A stretch of 5,819 nt of DNA, taken from contig JAFDDL010000259.1 in NCBI GenBank assembly GCA_019310865.1, forward strand, positions 1-5,819, read 5' to 3'. The position numbers and the translations under genes were made by a program. Below are positions 1-5,539 of this stretch, one piece after another. Source of the DNA: Deltaproteobacteria bacterium (GTDB lineage: Bacteria > Desulfobacterota > Desulfobacteria > Desulfobacterales > JAFDDL01). The notes beneath the pieces are model-generated. The model saw nothing but the letters and a program-made list of their open reading frames with translations, searched no databases and had not been told where the DNA came from. Numbering within the stretch: the first letter of the stretch is position 1; every line of letters begins with the position of its first letter.

Positions 1-396
1 GATGCGGACATCATTCGTCAGCTCGATAAAAAATGCCAGGTGGGCTACACGCCGGGCGACCGGGAGAGCCAGAAAGCGTTTTTGAAGGCGAATCAGGAAA
101 TCCATATGACCATTGCCCGGGCAACGAATAATCAGCGCCTGGTCATGACATATGAACGGTTGCTGGATGATATGTTCCGGATGCTTTTTTTCGGTATGAG
201 CATGAGCAACAAAAGCGACGAGTGGAAGCACGGACACGGGGATCTGCTCTCGGCGCTGATGACGGGCGATAGCGAAACCGCCATGAAAATAACCCGGGAC
301 CATCTCATTTCGACCAAACAGGCCGTTATTAGTGCTGCCTTGGAAAGTCCGGGGTTGACGGATGTTAATTTGACGCCCCTGCGGGCGGTTAAGTAG
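1..396 (+). CDS. GntR-family transcriptional regulator, FCD ligand-binding domain (C-terminal part; 5' end outside window)
   Basis: The frame is open from base 1 to a TAG at 394-396 and gives 131 residues without the N-terminal winged helix, which lies upstream of the window. The fragment fits the second half of an FCD domain, the all-helical effector domain of FadR/GntR regulators. Fragment residues 30-46 match the family block around the first metal-binding histidine (His35). Residues 79-90 match the block around the second (His79, followed by LLSALMTGD), and His101 in RDHL is the third. These histidines normally bind a metal that holds a carboxylate effector. The aspartate usually four residues before the first histidine is Asn31 here. 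The protein is probably a cytoplasmic, ligand-responsive DNA-binding repressor. It ends 46 bases before a cupin gene on the same strand, so it may control, or be co-transcribed with, the cupin-aminotransferase pair. The effector cannot be read from the fragment. Confidence 0.85.
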   Translation, partial: DADIIRQLDKKCQVGYTPGDRESQKAFLKANQEIHMTIARATNNQRLVMTYERLLDDMFRMLFFGMSMSNKSDEWKHGHGDLLSALMTGDSETAMKITRDHLISTKQAVISAALESPGLTDVNLTPLRAVK

Positions 397-431
397 TGTA
401 AAAAAATTTCTATAAACGCAAACAAACCAAC

Positions 432-437
432 AGGAGG
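432..437 (+). promoter_or_regulatory. Ribosome binding site of the cupin gene
   Basis: AGGAGG is a perfect Shine-Dalgarno core five bases before the ATG at 443, and it fixes that start. The 46-base gap after the GntR-type gene shows no convincing promoter or terminator, so read-through from upstream is plausible. Confidence 0.8.
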
Positions 438-442
438 TACCC

Positions 443-853
443 ATGAACGTATCGACCGCAACGGATGCTTTGGATGTCGCTATCGACAAATTCCCTTACA
501 GGGGAAAAATGAATGACCTCAACGGGATCAGTGTTCGCTGGCTGAGCAAATTCGGCGACGACGGCAACGGATTCCCAGAATACGGCCTGCGGCTCTTTAC
601 GGCCCAACCGAACGGCCAGATTCCCATTCACAACCATTTTTATCACCAGACCATGTACATTGTAAGCGGTGAGTTCGAATGCTGGGCCTTTGATCCGGAA
701 ACCGATGCAAAGATCGAGACCTGGCTGTGCAAGCCGGGCGACTTCATTTACGTTCCAAGCATGGAGCCCCATGGTATGAAAAACATGAGCGATACCGAAC
801 CCGCCACATTCACGTGCTGTATCTGTAACATTTACGAGGATGAGGTGGTGTAA
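443..853 (+). CDS. Small single-domain cupin protein (cupin_2 type)
   Basis: The product is 136 residues, a usual length for a one-domain cupin with a beta-barrel fold. Cupin motif 1 lies at about residues 58-76: G58, His63-x-His65, then Gln69 where many cupins have glutamate, closing at G76. Motif 2 lies at about residues 98-114: PGDFIYVPSMEPHGMKN, with His110 as the remaining metal ligand. A 3-His site (63, 65, 110), with Gln69 or the nearby His68 as a possible fourth ligand, is therefore visible. The fold suggests a cytoplasmic metal-dependent enzyme (dioxygenase, isomerase or decarboxylase type) or a small-molecule sensor; the sequence does not decide which. No signal peptide or membrane segment is seen. 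A strong AGGAGG supports the start. The gene lies 12 bases ahead of an aminotransferase and is very likely co-translated with it, so it may act on the same substrate or on the oxo-acid product. Confidence 0.85.
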   Translation: MNVSTATDALDVAIDKFPYRGKMNDLNGISVRWLSKFGDDGNGFPEYGLRLFTAQPNGQIPIHNHFYHQTMYIVSGEFECWAFDPETDAKIETWLCKPGDFIYVPSMEPHGMKNMSDTEPATFTCCICNIYEDEVV

Positions 854-858
854 AGGAG
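853..858 (+). promoter_or_regulatory. Ribosome binding site of the aminotransferase, overlapping the cupin stop
   Basis: AAGGAG begins at the last base of the cupin TAA (851-853) and lies seven bases before the ATG at 866. The overlap indicates translational coupling and supports a two-gene operon. Confidence 0.75.
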
Positions 859-865
859 ACCCGTT

Positions 866-2029
866 ATGAAATTAGCGTCACGAATGGACAAGTTTGAAGC
901 TTACTTGGGCACGGCGATGAACGTGATTCTGACCAAAATGCGACAAGAGGGGAAGGATGTTATCAATCTGGGGCTGGGGGATCCGGATGTGGTGCCGCCC
1001 GAACACATGCGAAAGGCCCTTGCGGATGCCTGTTACGAACCGGACAATCATCATTATCCGAGTTTTTACTCCCCCCTGATGCTCAAGGAAGCCATTTCCG
1101 GCTGGTATCAGCGACGGTACGGCGTGGTATGTGATCCGGAAACCGAAACCCTGCCGCTTCTGGGGTCGGCCGACGGCGGTTACCATATTCACACCTGCTT
1201 GCTCGATCCGGGTGATATTGCGTTGATTCCGGACCCCTGCTATCCGGCCTATGTGGCGGGTGTTGCCATTGCCGGCGGCGTGATCGAATGGATGCCGCTA
1301 CTCAAGGAAAACGGATTTTTACCGGATCTGGACGCCATTGATCCTGCGATCGCCCAAAAGGCAAAGATGATCTGGGTGAATTATCCCAACAACCCCACCG
1401 CGGCCCATGCCGACTTTGGTTTTTATCAACAACTCATCCAATGGGCCCAAAAATACGATGTGACAGTCGTTTCAGACAATCCCTACTCAGAGATCTGCTT
1501 TGATGGCTATTGTGCCCCCTCATTTCTGCAGTTCGACGGCGCCAGGGAGGTAGGTGTCGAGTTCAACTCCCTGAGCAAGTCCTATAATGCCTGCGGGTGG
1601 CGCACCGGCTTCATGGTGGGCAACAAAGATATTGTCGGCGCCATGGCCAAGGTGAAATCCCATTCGGACCGGGGCATGTTCTACCCCATGCAGGTGGCTG
1701 CCGCGGCGGCTCTCAACGGACCGGATGCGTTCATGGTCGAGCGCACCCAAATGCTCCAGGAGCGAAGAGATGTGGCTGTTGAAGGGCTGAAAAAATGTGG
1801 AATCGACGTTGAAAGCCCCAAGGGAACCTTTTACATCTGGGCCCCGCTGCCCGAAGGTGTTGAAAACGCCAAAGAATGGTGCTTCAAGGTATTAGACGAG
1901 ACATCCGTGTGGATGATCCCCGGCTCCATGTACGGAAAATACGGCGAAGGATATTTCCGAATTGCCTTGACCCATCCGGCCGATCGCATTAAAGAAGCCA
2001 TGTCTAGGTTAGAAGGATTTTTGGCCTAA
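866..2029 (+). CDS. PLP-dependent class I/II aminotransferase, LL-diaminopimelate/aspartate aminotransferase-like
   Basis: The product is 387 residues, full length for fold-type I aminotransferases. Visible motifs are LGLGDPD at 35-41 (N-terminal substrate loop), the HHYPSF block at 62-67, NYPNNPT at 172-178 (PLP-binding Asn176), SDNPY at 203-207 (Asp204 for the pyridine nitrogen, Tyr207), SLSKSY at 235-240 (Lys238, the PLP Schiff-base lysine), GWR at 244-246 (phosphate-binding Arg246) and YFRIAL at 363-368 (Arg365, which binds the substrate alpha-carboxylate). The overall pattern follows the DapL-type branch also annotated as aspartate or alanine aminotransferase. The common GSKEG segment reads GSADG (100-104), NPTG reads NPTA, and AYSE reads PYSE, so the substrate may differ. 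The enzyme is cytosolic and transfers an amino group between an amino acid and a 2-oxo acid. Its start has an AAGGAG site shared with the cupin stop. Catabolic neighbours argue against assigning it to lysine biosynthesis; the class is certain, the substrate unknown. Confidence 0.93.
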   Translation: MKLASRMDKFEAYLGTAMNVILTKMRQEGKDVINLGLGDPDVVPPEHMRKALADACYEPDNHHYPSFYSPLMLKEAISGWYQRRYGVVCDPETETLPLLGSADGGYHIHTCLLDPGDIALIPDPCYPAYVAGVAIAGGVIEWMPLLKENGFLPDLDAIDPAIAQKAKMIWVNYPNNPTAAHADFGFYQQLIQWAQKYDVTVVSDNPYSEICFDGYCAPSFLQFDGAREVGVEFNSLSKSYNACGWRTGFMVGNKDIVGAMAKVKSHSDRGMFYPMQVAAAAALNGPDAFMVERTQMLQERRDVAVEGLKKCGIDVESPKGTFYIWAPLPEGVENAKEWCFKVLDETSVWMIPGSMYGKYGEGYFRIALTHPADRIKEAMSRLEGFLA

Positions 2030-2069
2030 TCGAGCCGGTATACTTCTGAACTGGTTAACCTTAGCGCGG

Positions 2070-5000
2070 TTACAAGATACCGAGTTTTCGCATGCGTGAG
2101 TTCAGTGTTGTGCGGGCCATTCCCAATACGCCCGCAGCGCCGCCGGGCCCACTTTTTCGGCCTTGGGTTTTTTCAAGTACGTGCTGGATGTAACGCCGCT
2201 GCATTTCATCCAGCGTCGGCAGGTCCGAGACTGGGACGTCCGGGAAAAACGCATTGGTATCCTTGACGGAATTTGTCGGAAGATTAATTTCCAGGCGCTC
2301 ATCATGGGACAGCAATACCGACCTTTCGATGGCGTGGGCCAGCTCCCGCACATTTCCCGGCCAGGTGTAATTTTTAAGTAACCGTTTCGCCTCTGGTTCA
2401 AGGGACGTATGGGGGCTGTTATACTTTCTGGTGTAACGAGCAAGAAAATGTTGGGCCAGAAGGGTGATGTCTTCAGTACGGTCTTTTAGAGGGGGAATTT
2501 GAAATGGGATTACATTCAGACGAAAATATAGATCCTCACGAAAGCGGCCGGCGCTGACCTCTGCCTGCAAGTCGCGATTCGTGGCGACAATGAGACGGAA
2601 GTCGGAATGGATGGTTTTGTTGCCGCCCACTCTGTTAAAACATCGTTCCTGTATGGACCGCAAGAGCTTGACTTGAACGTTTTGGGGGAGTTCGCCGATT
2701 TCGTCAATAAACAGCGTACCCTGATTTGCCAGTTCAATGCGTCCTTTCTTCTGGCGATCCGCGCCGGTGAAGGAACCCTTTTCATGTCCGAACAGCTCGC
2801 TTTCAAACAGACCTTCCGGAATCGTCGTTGCATCGACTATGACAAACGGTTTGCCGGACCGATCGCTGTGAGAATAAATTCGATTTGCCACGAGCTCCTT
2901 CCCGACGCCGGAATCGCCGAGAATGAGGACCGTCGAGTCGGATTTCGCTGCCCGGTCAATTTTGCTCATCAACTTCTTCATAATATCGCTCTGGTAGATG
3001 ATTTCTTTGGTATCGCCGGCCGCTGCGGTTAAGGAAACCTGGGAAATCAAAGCCGAGCGCTCCTCTTTGATCAAGCAAAAGCGCCTGACGCGCCCCACCA
3101 ATTCGTTCAGGTGACGCACCACCATCTCAAGTGACGCAGGATCGAGGAAATCAAAGCAATCTTTCAGATAAGAATTGTCATGGTAGAGCACCCAGCGAAT
3201 CTTTCCGCGATCCTCGATGGGCAGGCAATACACGGCTTCGGGCTGAAAGTCGGCCTTTGGAAAAGCCGCAGATCCTTTCCGGATCAAAATGGGTTTTTTC
3301 CCGCGAAACGATTTGAGAATGACATCCAGAAACGGCTCAAAGCTCTTTCCCATGATATCCGGTACCGTCAAATTGCATCCAGCGCGCAGTTCCGGATTTT
3401 TGGTGTATCTGCCCTTGGGAAACCAGAAAAGGCCGCCGCGCTCGGCACCGAAGAATCGATTGGAAGCCAAGACGACCCGGGTATAAAGATCATCTTCATT
3501 TTCAACCGGCAGGACGGTTGAGCACATTTCGGAAAACCGTATCAGGGAATCATGCGAAGCAGTGGTAGACTTGTTCTCAGTCGATTCATCATGTACCAGG
3601 TGATGCAAATCATTCGGAAAAAAAAGATCCGTATACACCCCCAATATTCTCCAGGCCTTTTGAGCCAGATGCTGGGCTTTTTCTTTGTTGCCATGGGCAA
3701 GTTCCAAACGTGCCATTTCATTGATGGTCTTACTTAACTGGAGAACATCTCCCGTTTGTTCCAAATATTCCTGACTTTTTTTAAGGCCTTCTCTTACCAA
3801 GGACGCATCAGCGCCCTTTTTCTGCTTTTCTTTTGTAATTAGGCGCAGGGCGGTGCCTTTCAGGTGAATATTGGCGCCGGCCTCTATTCTTTCCAAGGTT
3901 TGGCGGTAGCTCATGTTCGGTATGGGATCGAAGCCGAGCTGCTCAAATTCATAGAGCGTTTCAAGAATCCAGGGTGACATAAAATAAAATGATAACTCGG
4001 ACGGATCCGAAGACGCACCGTAGGCCTTGGACAGCCATTTGTGAGCAAGGTCCGGATGGCCTTCAATCATGCTTTTTAATGCCAGACCGCTTCTGGCAAG
4101 ACGAAGGGCGACATGGTTTTTCTGCTTCTCGGCCTCTTTAAGCGCGGCCTCTAAATATACCGACGCCTCCCTATCCCGCTTGATATGCAACAGCATCGTC
4201 CCCAGCGAGGCCTCCAAGGTCACGGTTAGATAGTGATTGGCTTTCTGTTGTGCCGAGCGCAGACTGCAGTCAAAGTTGCCCACGGCGCGATGGAAATCGC
4301 CCAGAAACGAAAGGCAGAACCCTGACAGCACCGGCGCGTAAGAATCATAATAAAAATCCGTGTCACTTAACTCGTATGCTTTTTCCGCCAGCTCGCAGTA
4401 TTGGATCGCTTTTTTGTGAAGCCCCTGAAGCTGATACAAAAGTGCAAAAAAGGGAGATGACTGGTTGATGATATCCTCGTCGCCCAGGGCTTCGGCCGCC
4501 TTTAATCCCTTGGCCAGATAGCCATAAGCCTTCTCGTAATTATCCTGATAAATAAACAGGCGCCCAAGGTGAAGCTGCAGGAGCGTATGGGAGCGTTTGT
4601 CGCCTGATAAGGTGCATGATTTTTGCGCCTGGATTACATGTTTTGATAATTGTTTAAGGTCTTTATTTAGCGGAAAGGATAGATCCGACAGCTTGAGGAT
4701 GGTGGCGATATATATCGCCAGAAGCTCCTTATCGTCCAATTGGTCGCAAAGTAGTTCTACGGCTTTGAGAAGCTGATCGTAAGCCTGACCGGGTTTTTGC
4801 TCCGCCAATACCTGATCCGCCAGCTGAATGTGCATTCGGGCCGCTTTGGCATACTTGCCGCTTTGCGTTAAAAGATCTGCCATCACGATTGGCGCTAAAT
4901 CTTTCACACCCAGTTTTTCCAGCTTATCCAGAATAACGGCCATGAGGCCGGGTGTTTTGACTTCCTGAAATTTAGACAGAACCCATTCCGGAAGGTTCGT

Positions 5001-5216
5001 TTCAAGGGTGAGCGAATCTTCTGCTTTTTGATGCAGCCAGCCAAGGGCTTTGGCCTGTGTGAAAAGTTCAAAAAAGGGGCCGGGGTGCAGGGGTACAATT
5101 TCGCCCAGAAGCGGAATTGGAACCGGCGCTTCCAGCAAATGAAGAACCGCCAGCATTTCCCACTGTTCTGTTGAAAAATCAGGCATGGTCGGTGCAGACA
5201 TGGCCCCCCCCATCAT
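2070..5216 (-). CDS. Sigma-54-dependent transcriptional activator with TPR array, GAF domain, AAA+ module and FhlA-like HTH
   Basis: The product is 1048 residues. Residues about 13-85 resemble the winged-helix segment that precedes TPRs in MalT/STAND proteins. About 110-530 form an alpha-helical TPR array (clear units near 213-247, 255-285, 296-325, 334-365, 496-526). About 560-712 look like a GAF domain. The AAA+ module spans about 740-975: Walker A GDSGVGKE 767-774, GSFTGA loop 814-819 (usually GAFTGA), Walker B TLFIDE 834-839, sensor I ATN 878-880, arginine fingers Arg893 and Arg899, sensor II WPGNVREL 952-959. All catalytic residues are present, so it should remodel the sigma-54 closed complex. 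The C-terminal Fis-type HTH (1024-1047) closely resembles FhlA. There is no receiver domain, so activation probably follows ligand or protein binding to the TPR/GAF part. Start is uncertain: the first ATG has no Shine-Dalgarno, whereas the ATG at 5199-5201 (Met6) follows a G-run and may be the real one. The gene is divergent from the URO-D-like gene, its likely target. Confidence 0.93.
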   Translation of the reverse strand: MMGGAMSAPTMPDFSTEQWEMLAVLHLLEAPVPIPLLGEIVPLHPGPFFELFTQAKALGWLHQKAEDSLTLETNLPEWVLSKFQEVKTPGLMAVILDKLEKLGVKDLAPIVMADLLTQSGKYAKAARMHIQLADQVLAEQKPGQAYDQLLKAVELLCDQLDDKELLAIYIATILKLSDLSFPLNKDLKQLSKHVIQAQKSCTLSGDKRSHTLLQLHLGRLFIYQDNYEKAYGYLAKGLKAAEALGDEDIINQSSPFFALLYQLQGLHKKAIQYCELAEKAYELSDTDFYYDSYAPVLSGFCLSFLGDFHRAVGNFDCSLRSAQQKANHYLTVTLEASLGTMLLHIKRDREASVYLEAALKEAEKQKNHVALRLARSGLALKSMIEGHPDLAHKWLSKAYGASSDPSELSFYFMSPWILETLYEFEQLGFDPIPNMSYRQTLERIEAGANIHLKGTALRLITKEKQKKGADASLVREGLKKSQEYLEQTGDVLQLSKTINEMARLELAHGNKEKAQHLAQKAWRILGVYTDLFFPNDLHHLVHDESTENKSTTASHDSLIRFSEMCSTVLPVENEDDLYTRVVLASNRFFGAERGGLFWFPKGRYTKNPELRAGCNLTVPDIMGKSFEPFLDVILKSFRGKKPILIRKGSAAFPKADFQPEAVYCLPIEDRGKIRWVLYHDNSYLKDCFDFLDPASLEMVVRHLNELVGRVRRFCLIKEERSALISQVSLTAAAGDTKEIIYQSDIMKKLMSKIDRAAKSDSTVLILGDSGVGKELVANRIYSHSDRSGKPFVIVDATTIPEGLFESELFGHEKGSFTGADRQKKGRIELANQGTLFIDEIGELPQNVQVKLLRSIQERCFNRVGGNKTIHSDFRLIVATNRDLQAEVSAGRFREDLYFRLNVIPFQIPPLKDRTEDITLLAQHFLARYTRKYNSPHTSLEPEAKRLLKNYTWPGNVRELAHAIERSVLLSHDERLEINLPTNSVKDTNAFFPDVPVSDLPTLDEMQRRYIQHVLEKTQGRKSGPGGAAGVLGMARTTLNSRMRKLGIL
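5204..5211 (-). promoter_or_regulatory. Run of eight G (coding strand) at the start of the activator gene; candidate Shine-Dalgarno for the Met6 start
   Basis: On the gene strand, ATGATG is followed by a run of eight G, then CC and a third in-frame ATG at 5199-5201. The G-run can pair with the CCUCC of 16S rRNA (one G-U pair) at a short spacing, which favours Met6 as the start. If the first or second ATG is used instead, the run lies in codons 2-5 and slippage would shift the frame. Confidence 0.4.
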
Positions 5217-5226
5217 TTCGGCGAAA
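5216..5226. promoter_or_regulatory. Weak third dyad TTTCG-G-CGAAA at the activator start codon
   Basis: Five-base arms around one central G, with the same TTTCG/CGAAA half-sites as the two palindromes farther right but a shorter centre. It overlaps the first ATG of the activator gene, so binding there would block its expression. It could be chance; evidence is limited to the half-site match. Confidence 0.25.
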
Positions 5227-5269
5227 AGCCGTCATCGTAAATTTTTATCAGTTGGAAAATTATTCCTGA

Positions 5270-5297
5270 ATTATACCCTTTCCCTGACATGGGTCAA
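5270..5297 (-). promoter_or_regulatory. Sigma-70-type promoter of the activator gene
   Basis: Read on the minus strand, TTGACC (5292-5297) is followed after 16 bases by TATAAT (5270-5275), a perfect -10 and a five-of-six -35 box. Transcription should begin near 5263, giving a leader of about 47-62 bases depending on the start codon used. The -35 box lies 15 bases from the nearest candidate activator site (5312-5326), so autoregulation is possible. Confidence 0.75.
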
Positions 5298-5311
5298 GCC
5301 TTTTCGGCTGT

Positions 5312-5326
5312 ATTTCGGCACGAATG
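5312..5326. promoter_or_regulatory. Candidate activator-binding site A (imperfect FhlA-like palindrome)
   Basis: ATTTCGGCACGAATG is an imperfect dyad. Its reverse complement matches site B (5343-5357) at 12 of 15 positions. The centres of the two sites are 31 bp apart, about three helical turns, which places them on the same DNA face. Its centre is about 147 bp upstream of the predicted sigma-54 start. The binding protein is inferred to be the adjacent activator. Confidence 0.5.
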
Positions 5327-5342
5327 ATGATTTGATTTCGAC

Positions 5343-5357
5343 ATTTCGTGACGAAAT
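5343..5357. promoter_or_regulatory. Candidate activator-binding site B (perfect 7+1+7 palindrome)
   Basis: ATTTCGT-G-ACGAAAT is a perfect palindrome with seven-base arms around one base. As I recall it, the published FhlA site consensus is CATTTCGTACGAAATG; this site has the same half-sites, including the leading C at 5342, with one extra central base. The centre is about 116 bp upstream of the predicted sigma-54 start, a typical enhancer distance. The activator's HTH resembles that of FhlA, which supports the link. Confidence 0.6.
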
Positions 5358-5439
5358 AAAGCCTTTTACGCGGTCTCGCATAGCACCCTTTACGACTTTT
5401 ATGATTTATTTACAATATGTTATGAACGATAGATCCGGA

Positions 5440-5455
5440 CGGTACGACTATTGCA
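5440..5455 (+). promoter_or_regulatory. Sigma-54 (-24/-12) promoter of the URO-D-like gene
   Basis: CGGTACGACTATTGCA fits the consensus TGGCACG-N4-TTGCW with two mismatches (first and fourth positions). The invariant GG (5441-5442) and GC (5453-5454) are exactly ten bases apart. It points towards the gene at 5563 and should start transcription near 5466, leaving a leader of about 97 bases. A sigma-54 activator gene sits divergently next to it, and candidate enhancer palindromes lie 100-150 bp upstream. Confidence 0.72.
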
Positions 5456-5460
5456 GGCAA

Positions 5461-5470
5461 TATGATCATA
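5461..5470. repeat. Perfect 10-bp palindrome at the predicted transcription start
   Basis: TATGATCATA is a perfect palindrome covering the expected +1 of the sigma-54 promoter. It is joined to a five-base dyad, ATTGC-AG-GCAAT (5450-5461), over the -12 box. It could be an operator for a second regulator, or simply an AT-rich melting region. Confidence 0.4.
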
Positions 5471-5481
5471 GGGAAGTGTCC

Positions 5482-5531
5482 ATCCAGAAATCCGAAAAAT
5501 TAGCCTTTTCTGGATAGGCATTGGGCTAATT
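5482..5531 (+). promoter_or_regulatory. Candidate H-type RNA pseudoknot in the leader of the URO-D-like gene
   Basis: Two perfect inverted repeats interleave. Stem 1 pairs ATCCAGAAA (5482-5490) with TTTCTGGAT (5507-5515), nine base pairs. Stem 2 pairs AATTAGCC (5498-5505), inside the loop of stem 1, with GGCTAATT (5524-5531), eight base pairs. The connecting loops are seven, one and eight bases, sizes that suit an H-type pseudoknot with near-coaxial stems. The element begins about 16 bases into the predicted transcript and ends 31 bases before the ATG at 5563. No U-run follows, so it is not a simple terminator. It could be a riboswitch-like or protein-bound leader, or two overlapping DNA operators. 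It matches no riboswitch class that I recognise. Confidence 0.5.
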
Positions 5532-5539
5532 GTAGGTTG

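Noticed and set aside
410..772. Minus-strand open frame of 120 codons over the cupin gene.
   Set aside because: The cupin motifs and strong ribosome binding site are on the plus strand; the reverse frame has no recognisable features.
2030..2072. Possible bidirectional terminator between the convergent aminotransferase and activator genes (GGTTAACC at 2053-2060; TAACC/GGTTA at 2056-2060 and 2068-2072).
   Set aside because: Stems are only five base pairs or share bases, and there is no T-run on either strand. I cannot support a terminator call.
2607..3032. Plus-strand open frame of 141 codons inside the activator gene.
   Set aside because: It is antisense to the conserved AAA+ module, whose motifs are intact in the minus-strand frame; a shadow frame.
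5400..5430. IHF binding site between the palindromes and the sigma-54 promoter.
   Set aside because: The stretch is AT-rich and in the right place, but the best match to the IHF consensus fails in its TTGAT part, so only general bendability can be claimed.
5482..5515. Reading the 9-bp dyad as a rho-independent terminator or attenuator.
   Set aside because: The 3' arm is followed by AGGCATTGG, not a T-run, and the loop is long and pairs downstream instead.
5185..5517. Plus-strand open frame of about 110 codons across the intergenic region.
   Set aside because: It has no recognisable family features or ribosome binding site, overlaps the activator start antisense and covers the promoters and palindromes; a chance frame.
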